Source: JACMOY01 sp038322575 (GTDB taxonomy: Bacteria > Actinomycetota > Actinomycetes > Actinomycetales > Angustibacteraceae). From it: a DNA stretch of 64,000 nucleotides. The first letter of the stretch is position 1. Each line of letters begins with the position of its first letter. Both the position numbers and the translations under genes were made by a program. The stretch lies in the NCBI GenBank assembly GCA_038322575.1, contig JBBQGB010000009.1, forward strand, positions 1 through 64,000, in the 5' to 3' direction. This document shows, piece by piece, positions 1 through 7,541 of this stretch. Below the pieces are notes generated by a model, which made no database searches, was not told the origin of the DNA, and saw only the letters and a program-made list of their open reading frames with translations.

Positions 1-696
1 GTGAGCGAGGAACCGCTGGTGCTGCTGCAGCTGTGGGGTGTGGCCGGCCGGAGCGTGCCGGGCGCGGTGCGCCGGATGGCGACGCAACGGCTGCAGCTGA
101 GGTCCCAGGCAGGGCTGACGTTCGCCAAGCTGCTGGGCACCGGGGACGGGCGCACCTTCACCGTCCGCGACGCCGACCCGCGGCACTGGGCCCTGCTGAC
201 GGTGTGGGACGACGAGCAGGCGGCCGGGGCGTTCGCCGACGGGGGTGACGTCACGCGGTCGTGGGACAGCATCGCCACCGAGGCGCTCACGGTGCGGATG
301 CGCCCGATCGCGGCCCGCGGCGAGTGGGCCGGCCGGCAGCCCTTCGGGGACCCCACGCCGCGCCAGACGACCGGCATGATCGCCAGCATCACCCGGGCCC
401 GCATCGCGGCCCGCCGAGCGACGAGCTTCTGGCGCGCCGTCCCGCCGGTCTCGGCGGACCTGCACCAGGTGCACGGGCTGCGCCTCGCCGTCGGCATCGG
501 CGAGGCACCGATCGGGCTGCAGGGCACCTTCAGCCTGTGGGACTCCCCCGCGGCGCTCAACGACTTCGCCCACCGCAGGGAACCGCACATCGACGCGATC
601 CGTCGAACTGCGACGGAAGGCTGGTACGCCGAGGAGCTGTTCGCGCGCTTCGAGGTCCTTTCCGTCGACGGCGAGTTCGCGGGTCGACCCGTCTGA
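1..696 (+). CDS. CrtA-like (spheroidene monooxygenase family) protein
   Basis: The 231-residue product resembles the CrtA/spheroidene monooxygenase family, small heme-associated enzymes that add oxo groups to carotenoids. Support comes from the overall pattern (LVLLQLWGV near the N terminus, then FAKLLGTGDG and a WALLTVWDD segment typical of the dimeric alpha/beta barrel fold) and from its place at the head of a carotenoid cluster. It reads from GTG at the first base of the window, so a longer N terminus cannot be excluded. The next gene follows after 13 bp with AGGAG before its ATG, so the two are probably co-transcribed. The family call is by recollection of pattern, not alignment, and the substrate here is unknown; a ketolase acting on the cluster's end product is the natural guess. 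Confidence 0.6.
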   Translation: MSEEPLVLLQLWGVAGRSVPGAVRRMATQRLQLRSQAGLTFAKLLGTGDGRTFTVRDADPRHWALLTVWDDEQAAGAFADGGDVTRSWDSIATEALTVRMRPIAARGEWAGRQPFGDPTPRQTTGMIASITRARIAARRATSFWRAVPPVSADLHQVHGLRLAVGIGEAPIGLQGTFSLWDSPAALNDFAHRREPHIDAIRRTATEGWYAEELFARFEVLSVDGEFAGRPV

Positions 697-709
697 GTGA
701 GGAGCCGGC

Positions 710-1303
710 ATGGGGCCAGAGCTGGTGCCGATGGTGTTCACCTCCGGCTGGGCCAGCGGCGTCAACGCGTACGCCGTCGTCCTCGTCCTGGGGCTGTTCG
801 GCCGCTTCGGCGGCGTCGACTCGGTCCCGCCCGCGCTGCAGCGCACGGACGTCCTGGTCGTCGCCCTCATCCTGTTCGCCGTCGAGATGGTGGCCGACAA
901 GGTCCCGTACCTCGACTCCGCCTGGGACGCCGCGCACACCGTCGTCCGACCGGTGGTCGGTGCCGCACTCGGCCTGCTGATCGCCGGTGACGCCTCCAGC
1001 CTCGAGCAGGCCGTCCTCGCCGCCACCGGCGGCGTGACCGCGCTGGCGAGCCACGCCGTCAAGGCCGGTCTGCGGGCGGCCGTCAACACCTCACCGGAGC
1101 CGGCGAGCAACATCGTCGTCAGCAGCGCCGAGGACCTCACGGTCGCCGGCGTCGTCTCGCTGAGCCTGGTCGCGCCCTGGGTCGCTGCGGGCCTGGCGGG
1201 CGTGCTGCTCGTGGTCGGCTCGGCCCTGGTCCTTCTCGCCCTGAGCCGCATCCGCGCAGCACGCGCTCGGCGGCGCATCAGGCGCGCGGAGACGCCCACC
1301 TAG
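710..1303 (+). CDS. DUF4126 family membrane protein
   Basis: This 197-residue integral membrane protein begins with a segment (VFTSGWASGVNAYAVVLVLGL) that matches the N terminus usual for DUF4126 proteins. About four or five hydrophobic stretches are visible: near residues 8-28, 47-63, 78-100 and 140-175. The C-terminal 25 residues are strongly basic (RIRAARARRRIRR), suggesting a cytoplasmic tail. ATG at 710 has AGGAG five bases upstream. The stop codon TAG coincides with the first three bases of a -10-like TAGACT before cruF. The family has no established function. Its place inside the pigment cluster suggests, but does not show, a membrane role connected to carotenoids. Confidence 0.75.
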   Translation: MGPELVPMVFTSGWASGVNAYAVVLVLGLFGRFGGVDSVPPALQRTDVLVVALILFAVEMVADKVPYLDSAWDAAHTVVRPVVGAALGLLIAGDASSLEQAVLAATGGVTALASHAVKAGLRAAVNTSPEPASNIVVSSAEDLTVAGVVSLSLVAPWVAAGLAGVLLVVGSALVLLALSRIRAARARRRIRRAETPT

Positions 1304-1306
1304 ACT
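1301..1306 (+). promoter_or_regulatory. Putative -10 element of cruF
   Basis: TAGACT lies 8 nt before the GTG at 1315. The spacing fits a leaderless transcript. The hexamer overlaps the stop codon of the gene before. Inference only. Confidence 0.4.
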
Positions 1307-1314
1307 CAACCCTC

Positions 1315-2118
1315 GTGATGGGAAGCCGTGCCAGCCCCGTGCTGCTCCGACTCAGCGCCGGACTGGCCGTCACCGTCGTCATCGCGCAGATCGCCTACCC
1401 GCTCACCTCCGGCGAGCCGTTGCGACTGCTGACCATCGGCACCGTCCTGTGCTTCGCCGCAGCGTCCCTGGTGCACGCCTGGTCGACGCGGGGGGCGAGG
1501 TGGGCACTGCGGCTGCTCGCTCTCGCGGGCGGCATCGGGTTGGCGGCCGAGGCGATCGGGGTCCGCACCGGCGTCCCGTTCGGTCGGTACGCGTACGCCG
1601 ACTCGCTCGGTCCCCAGGTGCTCGACGTCCCGCTCATCGTGCCGCTCGCCTGGGTGATGATGAGCTACCCATGCCTCCTGCTGGGACGCCGGCTCGGCAG
1701 GGGACGTGGTCCGCTCGTCGCCCTGAGCGGGGGGCTCACCCTCGCGGCCTGGGACCTGTTCCTCGACCCGCAGATGGTCGCCGCCGGGCGCTGGGTCTGG
1801 GCCCACCCCGTGCCCGCGCTGCCCGGCGTTCCCGGCATCCCCGTCAGCAACTTCGTCGGGTGGCTGGTCGTCGCCGTCATCATGCTGGCGGCGCTCGACG
1901 CCACCCTCAGCAAGGACGACGACGCCGACACGACCGTGCCGGCGGCCCTGCTCGCCTGGACCTGGATCGGCTCGACCATCGGCAACGCGGTCTTCTTCGA
2001 CCGACCCGCCGTCGCCGTGTGGGGCGGCGTGGCCATGGGTGTGTGCAGCGGGCCGTACCTGGTGTCGCAGTGGCGGTCACGGGACCGACGTGCGGCCGCG
2101 CAGCGACGTCGCTCGTGA
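1315..2118 (+). CDS. cruF: CruF-like carotenoid 1',2'-hydratase
   Basis: The 267-residue polytopic membrane protein belongs to the CruF/bisanhydrobacterioruberin hydratase family (carotenoid biosynthesis protein, DUF422). These enzymes add water across the 1',2' double bond of an acyclic psi end group. Family-typical stretches include GIGLAAEAIGVRTGVPFGRY, LDVPLIVPLAWVMMSYP and AWDLFLDPQMVAAGRWVW, the last carrying acidic and aromatic residues conserved in the family. About seven membrane segments are visible. The start is GTG at 1315, with ATG at 1318 as an alternative. The stop overlaps the start of the glycosyltransferase (GTGA, 2115-2118), the same pairing as CruF-CruG in other bacteria. 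In the predicted pathway it would make the 1'-hydroxyl that the next enzyme glycosylates. Confidence 0.85.
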   Translation: MMGSRASPVLLRLSAGLAVTVVIAQIAYPLTSGEPLRLLTIGTVLCFAAASLVHAWSTRGARWALRLLALAGGIGLAAEAIGVRTGVPFGRYAYADSLGPQVLDVPLIVPLAWVMMSYPCLLLGRRLGRGRGPLVALSGGLTLAAWDLFLDPQMVAAGRWVWAHPVPALPGVPGIPVSNFVGWLVVAVIMLAALDATLSKDDDADTTVPAALLAWTWIGSTIGNAVFFDRPAVAVWGGVAMGVCSGPYLVSQWRSRDRRAAAQRRRS

Positions 2119-3224
2119 GGCGCGCGCTGACCTGGACGACGACGCTGGCCTCGGTCGCCCTGACCGCGCACACCCTTGTCAACCTGCGCCTGCTGCGCAC
2201 CCCTCCGGCGCGGCCCGCCCCTCCTGACGAGCCCGTTAGCGTCCTGCTTCCGCTGCGCGACGAGGCACACCGGGTCGAGCCCGCGTTGCGCGCGCTGCTC
2301 CGCGCCCTGGACCACTGCCGCGCGGACGCGAGGCTGATCGTGCTGGACGACGAGTCCACCGACGGCACCGCCGACCTCGTGCGCCGGCTGGGTGGTCAGG
2401 ACGCCCGCCTCACCCTGGTCGACGGCACGCCGCACCCGCCCGGCTGGCTGGGCAAGCCGTGGGCGTGCGCCCAGCTGGCCGAGCTCGCCGCCGACAGCAC
2501 CGTCCTGGTCTTCGTCGATGCGGACGTCGTCGTCGAGCCGCACGCCATCGCCTCGTGCGTCGAGCAGCTGCGCGCGACCGGCCTGTCCCTCGTCTCGCCC
2601 TACCCGCGCCAGCTGGCAGTCACCCCGGCCGAACGGCTCATCCAGCCTCTGCTGCAGTGGTCCTGGCTCACCACCCTGCCCCTGCGGATCGCGGAGCGGT
2701 CACCGCGCCAGTCGCTCGCCGCGGCGAACGGGCAGCTGCTCGCCGTCGACGCGGCGGCCTACCGCGCCGCCGGGGGCCACGCCGAGGTCCGTGCCGAGGT
2801 GCTGGACGACCTCGCCCTGCTGCGCGCCGTCAAGGCCAGCGGCGGCACCGGCGGGGTCACCGACGGCACCCACCTGGCCACCTGCCGGATGTACGACGAC
2901 TGGGCCTCGCTGCGCGAGGGGTACACCAAGTCGCTGTGGTCCGCGTTCGGGACCCCGCCCGCGTCCGCGGCAGCGCTCGGCACCCTCACGTTGGTCTACG
3001 GCTGGCCACTGCTCGCTGCCCTCGGTGGGTCGCCGATCGGCGCGATCGGTTACGCCGCAGGGGTTCTGGGTCGCGTGGCCGTGGCCCGTCGCACCGGCAG
3101 CCGTGCCCTGCCCGACTCGCTCGCCCACCCCGCCTCGATCGTTCTGCTCGCCTGGCTCACCGCCCAGTCGTGGCGCGGACGTCGGCGCCGCACCCTCACC
3201 TGGAAGGGCCGTCAGCTGGGCTGA
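2115..3224 (+). CDS. CruG-like carotenoid glycosyltransferase (GT2)
   Basis: The 369-residue family 2 glycosyltransferase has an N-terminal membrane segment (about residues 5-20). Its catalytic domain contains VSVLLPLRDEA (nucleotide-binding strand), LDDESTDGT, GKPWACAQL and the DxD-type metal site VFVDADVVVEP near residue 137. C-terminal membrane segments follow (about residues 290-350). Its translation is coupled to cruF by a 4-bp overlap, and cruF-cruG pairs make glycosylated myxol- or phleixanthophyll-type carotenoids. The likely role is transfer of a sugar to the 1'-hydroxyl made by CruF. Start GTG at 2115 is chosen for the overlap; no in-frame upstream start gives a sensible protein. 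The 3' end overlaps the convergent MOSC gene by 13 bp. The sugar donor cannot be read from the sequence. Confidence 0.8.
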   Translation: MRRALTWTTTLASVALTAHTLVNLRLLRTPPARPAPPDEPVSVLLPLRDEAHRVEPALRALLRALDHCRADARLIVLDDESTDGTADLVRRLGGQDARLTLVDGTPHPPGWLGKPWACAQLAELAADSTVLVFVDADVVVEPHAIASCVEQLRATGLSLVSPYPRQLAVTPAERLIQPLLQWSWLTTLPLRIAERSPRQSLAAANGQLLAVDAAAYRAAGGHAEVRAEVLDDLALLRAVKASGGTGGVTDGTHLATCRMYDDWASLREGYTKSLWSAFGTPPASAAALGTLTLVYGWPLLAALGGSPIGAIGYAAGVLGRVAVARRTGSRALPDSLAHPASIVLLAWLTAQSWRGRRRRTLTWKGRQLG

Positions 3225-3994
3225 ACCACGTCGCCAACGCTGACCGTGCCCGCCACCTCGACGTCCGCGTCGACCCCGAACACGACCTCGCGCCCGCGCA
3301 CGTTCACCTCGGTGCGGTCGGGAGCCAATGCCCGCAACGGGTCCAGTGCCTCCACCGCACCGACGCCCGGTGTCAGACGGACGACCGCGCACCGCGGCAC
3401 GGCCCCGCGCACCCGCAGCACGGTGTCGCCCACGACCAACCGCCGCCAGGTGTCCTCGACGAACGGCGGCGCATCACCCGAGTCGACCACGACCGTGCTG
3501 CGGAACCGCTCGGAGTCCAGCAGCAGCGCAGAGTCGTCCAGGTCCCGCCCCAGCCGACGGGCCAGCTCGCGCAGTGACGATGTCGTGAGCACGGTGACCG
3601 GCCCACCGAACACGACCTGCCCGGCGCTCTGCACCTCGGCGACCACCACGTCGCGCTGCAGGTGTCCCGACAGCAGCGCCGTCCACGGTCCCTCGAGCAC
3701 CGTCAGGTGCGCCTCGCGGCCCCAGTAGTCGGCGGCGATCGCACCCGGACCGCGCGGGGCGCCTGACTCCTCGGCGCCGTCCGGAAGGCGCACGACCAGG
3801 CGCGTGCCGTCGTACGCCGCTCGAACAGCCAGCAGGCGGTGGTTCTCGACCGTCCGCAGCACCCGTCCGGCGGCGAGGTCGACGCAGCAGAACCGCCGGT
3901 CGTACCGGGGACCGTCGGCATCCAGCGCCAGCGAGATCGGCTGCACGTGCCCGGCGCCCTTCAGCACGGTGAGCGAGAGGCGGGCCAGGTGCAC
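3212..3994 (-). CDS. MOSC domain-containing protein
   Basis: The 260-residue protein has an N-terminal MOSC beta-barrel domain (YDRRFCCVDLAAGRVLR, typical of the MOSC N-terminal region) followed by a MOSC domain. The MOSC part includes SERFRSTVVVD and CAVVRLTPGVGAVEALDPLRAL, close to the RFRPNI...RC...T pattern of the family. MOSC proteins handle sulfur or molybdenum-cofactor chemistry; the actual substrate is unknown. GTG at 3994 is preceded by TAGGGT at a 6-nt spacing (4001-4006 on the opposite strand). It was originally divergent, only 27 bp from a CrtD-like gene whose start remnant is still at 4022. A connection with the sulfite-oxidase-like molybdoenzyme at 18.6 kb is possible but unsupported. 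Confidence 0.8.
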   Translation of the reverse strand: MHLARLSLTVLKGAGHVQPISLALDADGPRYDRRFCCVDLAAGRVLRTVENHRLLAVRAAYDGTRLVVRLPDGAEESGAPRGPGAIAADYWGREAHLTVLEGPWTALLSGHLQRDVVVAEVQSAGQVVFGGPVTVLTTSSLRELARRLGRDLDDSALLLDSERFRSTVVVDSGDAPPFVEDTWRRLVVGDTVLRVRGAVPRCAVVRLTPGVGAVEALDPLRALAPDRTEVNVRGREVVFGVDADVEVAGTVSVGDVVQPS

Positions 3995-4000
3995 GCAGCG

Positions 4001-4006
4001 ACCCTA
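4001..4006 (-). promoter_or_regulatory. Putative -10 element of the MOSC gene
   Basis: On the minus strand TAGGGT is followed by 6 nt and then the GTG start at 3994. It fits the leaderless pattern seen across the window. Confidence 0.4.
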
Positions 4007-4008
4007 GC

Positions 4009-4061
4009 TAGGCTCGACCCCGTGGCTCGCATCGTGGTGATCGGCGCCGGCATGGGTGGGC
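4009..4061 (+). pseudogene. Remnant of the promoter and first codons of the CrtD-like gene
   Basis: The -10-like TAGGCT (4009-4014), the GTG at 4022 and about 13 codons (ARIVVIGAGMGG) are nearly identical to 6013-6064, where the intact CrtD-like gene starts. I count about five mismatches in 53 bases. After the glycine-rich FAD motif the homology stops and the sequence runs into the palindromic end of HNH element 1. This is a truncated duplicate of the gene start, presumably the original junction before the insertion. Confidence 0.8.
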
Positions 4062-4078
4062 ACCGTCGATGGCCTGTC

Positions 4079-4115
4079 GGGGCAACGGCAGTCACATCTG
4101 ACGCGGCGTTGCCCC
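4079..4115. repeat. HNH-element palindrome, copy 1
   Basis: Arms GGGGCAACG (4079-4087) and CGTTGCCCC (4107-4115) are perfect, with an imperfect inner GTCA/TGAC dyad. It lies 11 bp beyond the stop codon of the HNH gene and recurs after copies 2 and 3. Confidence 0.9.
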
Positions 4116-4126
4116 GTTGTCGCGTG

Positions 4127-5398
4127 TCACCCGTCGGGTGACCACAGGGGTGGCAGGGGCACTCCCCGTCGGCCGGTCCACAGGGGTGGGTCGAACACGG
4201 GCCGGCCGGTGTCGTCGTCGATGTGCACTCGCCAACAGTCCTGGTGCTGGTCGTCGTGCAGGACCCGTTGGTGGTGGAACCGGCACAGCAGCACCAGGTT
4301 GCCCAGGCTGGTCGGGCCGCCGTCGGCCCAGTGCTGGATGTGGTGCGCGTCGCAGCGGCTGGTGGGGGTGTCGCACCCGGGGAACGCGCAGCACCGGTCG
4401 CGGACGACCAGCGCCGCCCACATCCCGGAGCCGACCGTCCGGGTGCGCCGTCCGACGTCCAGCACCTGACCCTGTGGGCTGAGGGTGACGGGCGTGACCG
4501 TGGCGTCGCAGGCCAGGCGCCGGGTGGTCTCGCCACTGATGACGCCGCCCCAGTCCAGGGCGGACCCGCCCGGCTCACCGGCCAGGGTCGCTGCTCCGGT
4601 GACGACGGTCAGGTGGGCGCCGGGGCGGCGGACGTCGGGTGCCTGCTGGCAGTCCAGGTGGTGCCGCATGATCTCGACCATCGCGTCCAACCGGCGCCGG
4701 GCCGGGGTACGTCGTTCGACCCCGTCGGCGCCGGGGTTCGGTGCGGACAGCGGTTCGATCGCGGCGCAGATGATGGCGAGGGACTCGGGGTCCAGGTCTC
4801 CGCGGGCGATCCCCGCCCCGTACAGCGTGGAGGCGAAGGTGATGCCGGCCCGCTCACGCTGCTCGGCCTCGTCCCGGGCCACCCCCTGGGGGTCCACGTG
4901 GCACGCGAAGTGCCGGCCCGCGCGGGCCAGCTCGGCCGGGTTCAACGCCGCGGCGTGCGCCACGAGGGTGGCCTCACCCGCGACCCGCACCTCCTCCGCC
5001 AAGGCGCTGGGCAGGTCGGTGATGAGCTTGGTGATCACCTGCGCCTGACCGATCCCAATCACCCCTGCGGTCACCGCCTCGGCGGTAGCAGCGCACGTGG
5101 TCCGCAGCGCAGCCGCGGTGTCCACCGCCCGCGACGCCTCCGACGGTGAGACCAGGCACGTCCCACGCAGGAACGCCTTGGTCGAACCCGCCCCCACCAC
5201 CTGTGCCGCGCCGCGGGCGTGGACCTCACCCACCCGCCGCAACCACTCACCCTCCACCTGGTCCGCCAGCCGCCGCATCGCCACCACGTCGGTCAGCAGG
5301 GACCCGGAGTCCACCCCGGGCAGATCCTCGGAGTGCAGGAGCGCGACCGCGTCGCGCACGGCGACCAGCGCCTCGCTCAGTGCCCCGGTGCTGTCCAT
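4127..5398 (-). CDS. DUF222 and HNH endonuclease domain protein (13E12-repeat family), intact
   Basis: The 423-residue protein has an N-terminal alpha-helical DUF222 region (about residues 20-310) and a C-terminal HNH nuclease domain (about residues 335-390). The HNH domain shows CAFPGC, CDAHHIQHWADGG, NLVLLC and FHH, so the zinc and metal-binding cysteines and histidines are intact. ATG at 5398 follows TAGCGT by 7 nt, suggesting a leaderless message. Two other copies in this window share most of the sequence but are frameshifted or deleted, so this is the only potentially active one. Family members are multicopy; their biological role is unresolved, with homing-type nuclease activity an often suggested possibility. 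The stop codon lies within a small dyad (CACCCG T CGGGTG, 4128-4140) conserved in the other copies. Confidence 0.9.
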   Translation of the reverse strand: MDSTGALSEALVAVRDAVALLHSEDLPGVDSGSLLTDVVAMRRLADQVEGEWLRRVGEVHARGAAQVVGAGSTKAFLRGTCLVSPSEASRAVDTAAALRTTCAATAEAVTAGVIGIGQAQVITKLITDLPSALAEEVRVAGEATLVAHAAALNPAELARAGRHFACHVDPQGVARDEAEQRERAGITFASTLYGAGIARGDLDPESLAIICAAIEPLSAPNPGADGVERRTPARRRLDAMVEIMRHHLDCQQAPDVRRPGAHLTVVTGAATLAGEPGGSALDWGGVISGETTRRLACDATVTPVTLSPQGQVLDVGRRTRTVGSGMWAALVVRDRCCAFPGCDTPTSRCDAHHIQHWADGGPTSLGNLVLLCRFHHQRVLHDDQHQDCWRVHIDDDTGRPVFDPPLWTGRRGVPLPPLWSPDG

Positions 5399-5405
5399 GT
5401 CTCAC

Positions 5406-5411
5406 ACGCTA
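5406..5411 (-). promoter_or_regulatory. Putative -10 element of HNH copy 1
   Basis: TAGCGT on the minus strand lies 7 nt before the ATG at 5398. Copy 2 has the same hexamer and spacing; copy 3 has TAGCAT. Confidence 0.45.
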
Positions 5412-5500
5412 GTGGTCACCACCGACAGTCCCGGATCCTCAGACCCATTCTGGCGCAACGACTTTCGAGAGCTTTGCGCAACTTCCGGCTACCGTCAGCG

Positions 5501-6012
5501 ACGGCGGCGCGGGCCGGCCAGCGGCTGCTCCGGCCCCCGCCGCATGGGTGAAGTCGTGGGGTGAAGTGAAGGTGGGGTGATCACCTCGGAATGGCTGCAC
5601 CCACACATGCACCCACCGTTCAGTGGCAGCGCAGCGCCCGTCGCCCGCAGGTCAGCGAGACGGTCAGGGCGTTGCGTTGGGGCGTCGGTCAGGTCGCAGG
5701 TCTGTACGCATCGTCAGGCGCAGCGGCGACGTCGCCCTCCGACCCCGAGGGTCACCCACAGGAGACGTTGGACGTCGACCCCCAGTTCGAGGACGACGTC
5801 GTGGACGGGGTCGGGCTCTACTCACCGACACGAACCTCCCAAATGCCAGCCCCGAGCGTCTCCGACCTCATCGCCGGCGACGACCCCACCTCGACGTCCC
5901 CGACCGCTGGTCTGGACGGCCACCACGAATGCCCCCCAGAGGGTCCGCCGCGCACGAGTCACCCACCAGCCCGCCACCAAACAGTCAGCCAGAGCCGACA
6001 CGAGCCACTGGC
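5501..6012. other. Unassigned 512-bp stretch between HNH element 1 and the CrtD-like gene
   Basis: I recognise no gene here. A plus-strand reading frame runs through it into the desaturase gene, but its translation is low-complexity (Pro, Thr, Ser, Arg), lacks any known motif and is not needed by the downstream protein. A minus-strand frame has a short hydrophobic run but no plausible start. The stretch was absent from the original MOSC-crtD junction, judging from the remnant at 4009-4061, so it arrived with or after the HNH element. Confidence 0.5.
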
Positions 6013-6018
6013 TAGGGT
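6013..6018 (+). promoter_or_regulatory. Putative -10 element of the CrtD-like gene
   Basis: TAGGGT is followed by 7 nt and the GTG start at 6026. The same arrangement (TAGGCT, 7 nt, GTG) is kept in the remnant at 4009-4024. Confidence 0.45.
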
Positions 6019-6025
6019 GAACCCC

Positions 6026-7537
6026 GTGGCACGCATCGTGGTGATCGGCGCCGGCATGGGCGGGCTGGCGGTCAGTGCCCGCCTCGCGGCGCAGGGCCAC
6101 CAGGTGACGATCTGCGAGCAGGCGGCCGACGTCGGGGGCAAGCTGGGCCGGTTCGAGCGGGACGGGTTCGTCTTCGACACCGGCCCCAGCCTGCTCACGC
6201 TGCCCGCCGTCTACCGCGACCTGTTCCTCAAGACCGGCACCCGACTCGAGGACCACGTCGAGCTGGTGCCCGTCGACCCGGTGTGCCACTACCGGTTCGC
6301 CGACGGCGTCGAGCTCGACCTGCCGAACGCCTCGCGCGCCGGCATCGCCGCCGCCCTGGACGGTGCCCTCGGCGAGGGGTCCGGCGCACAGTGGTCAGCG
6401 TTCATCGACCGGGCCGCGGTCATCTGGGACGCGACCCGCGAGACCTTCCTGGAGTCACCGCTCGAGGGCTCGCGGACGCTGCTGCGCGAGGCCCGCCGGG
6501 GCCGCGACCTGATGGCCATCGCACCGTGGATGTCGTTGCGCGGCCTGGGTCGCCGCTACCTCAAGGACCCGCGGCTGATCACCCTGCTCGACCGCTACGC
6601 GACATACACCGGCTCGGACCCCCGCCGCGCACCCGCCGCTCTGGCCACCGTCCCGTACGTCGAGCAGGGCTTCGGCGCCTGGTACGTCGCCGGCGGGCTG
6701 CGTCGCCTCGGCGACGCACTCGCCACGCGGTGTCGTGACCTCGGGGTCGTCATCCGCACCGGCGCCGACGTCGTGCAGGTGCGAACGGACGACGGACGCG
6801 CCGTGGGGGTCGACCTCGCGGACGGCGAGCGCCTCGACGCCGACGTCGTCGTCGCCAACGCCGACGCCACCCACCTGTACCGCGACCTGCTGCCCGGCCG
6901 TGAGGCCGTCGGCGCGCGACGAGCGCTGTCGCGCACCGAGCCGTCCCTGTCGGGCTTCGTGATGATGCTCGCCCTCACCGGGCGCACGCCCGGGTTGCGC
7001 CACCACACGGTCCTGTTCCCCGAGCGCTACGACGACGAGTTCGACTCGGTGTTCGGCACGGGGCCGCACCGCGGTCGCCCCCGCGCCGTGCCCGACCCGA
7101 CGGTCTACGTCAGCGCACCGGACGATGCTGCGCTGCGGCCGGACGACGAGCACGAAGCCTGGTTCGTCCTGGTGAACGCCCCCCGGCACGTACCGGAGGA
7201 CCCACGCGCCGGGATCGACTGGACCGCAACGGCTTTCGCCGACAAGTACGCCGACCGCATTCTCGAGGTGATGGCGTCGAGGGGGCTCGACGTCCGCGAC
7301 CGGGTGCTGTGGCGCGAGCTGCGCACCCCGGCCGACCTCGAGCGCGACACGCGCAGCGTGGGCGGCTCGATCTACGGCACGTCCAGCAACGGGGCGCGCG
7401 CGGCGTTCGTGCGGCCGGCGAACCGCTCACCGGTGCCCGGGCTGTTCCTGGTCGGTGGCTCGGCCCACCCCGGTGGCGGGCTCCCGCTGGTCGGGCTCAG
7501 TGCCGCCATCGTGGCCCAGCAGATCGGCCGGGCCTGA
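6026..7537 (+). CDS. CrtD/CrtI-family carotenoid desaturase or oxidase
   Basis: The 503-residue FAD-dependent enzyme of the phytoene-desaturase family begins with the dinucleotide-binding fold (RIVVIGAGMGGLAVSARLA, with an acidic residue ending the second strand, TICEQ). It ends with the family C-terminal FAD motif (GLFLVGGSAHPGGGLPLVGLSA). It is clearly different from the crtI at 10.3 kb, so it is a second desaturase-type enzyme. Next to CruF and CruG, the best guess is a CrtD-type 3',4'-desaturase acting on the hydroxylated end; CrtP/CrtO-type oxidation is an alternative. The GTG at 6026 is chosen because the FAD motif begins three codons later and a -10-like hexamer precedes it. A longer frame upstream lies in insert DNA and is rejected. 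A duplicate of its start lies at 4022. Confidence 0.8.
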   Translation: MARIVVIGAGMGGLAVSARLAAQGHQVTICEQAADVGGKLGRFERDGFVFDTGPSLLTLPAVYRDLFLKTGTRLEDHVELVPVDPVCHYRFADGVELDLPNASRAGIAAALDGALGEGSGAQWSAFIDRAAVIWDATRETFLESPLEGSRTLLREARRGRDLMAIAPWMSLRGLGRRYLKDPRLITLLDRYATYTGSDPRRAPAALATVPYVEQGFGAWYVAGGLRRLGDALATRCRDLGVVIRTGADVVQVRTDDGRAVGVDLADGERLDADVVVANADATHLYRDLLPGREAVGARRALSRTEPSLSGFVMMLALTGRTPGLRHHTVLFPERYDDEFDSVFGTGPHRGRPRAVPDPTVYVSAPDDAALRPDDEHEAWFVLVNAPRHVPEDPRAGIDWTATAFADKYADRILEVMASRGLDVRDRVLWRELRTPADLERDTRSVGGSIYGTSSNGARAAFVRPANRSPVPGLFLVGGSAHPGGGLPLVGLSAAIVAQQIGRA

Positions 7538-7541
7538 CCGG

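Larger units (their letters stand above)
4079..5500 (-). mobile_element. DUF222-HNH element, copy 1 (intact)
   Basis: The element consists of the gene (4127-5398), a conserved upstream end of about 100 bp reaching to about 5500, and a palindrome at 4079-4115 just beyond the stop codon. Limits were set by comparison with copies 2 and 3 in this window. The upstream ends of copies 1 and 2 stay similar out to a CTACCnTCAGCG motif. No terminal inverted repeats linking the two ends were seen, and there is no transposase. Such genes belong to the 13E12-repeat family known in many copies in mycobacteria and other actinobacteria. Confidence 0.7.
4061..6012. mobile_element. About 2-kb insert carrying HNH element 1, between duplicated crtD start sequences
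   Basis: The DNA between the two copies of the CrtD-like gene start is foreign to the original arrangement, since the left copy is only 27 bp from the MOSC gene. It holds HNH element 1 (4079-5500) and about 510 bp of unassigned DNA (5501-6012). The flanking 53-bp direct repeats are too long and too diverged for a simple target-site duplication. Duplication or recombination with a related allele is more likely. The boundaries are inferred from where homology ends. Confidence 0.6.

Noticed and set aside
5591..6025. N-terminal extension of the CrtD-like enzyme by 145 residues
   Set aside because: The FAD-binding motif must be near the N terminus, the extension lies in inserted DNA, and a -10-like hexamer and GTG give the standard start at 6026.
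4009..6064. Simple transposon target-site duplication around HNH element 1
   Set aside because: The repeats are 53 bp long with mismatches and contain part of a gene; there is no transposase and no terminal inverted repeat.
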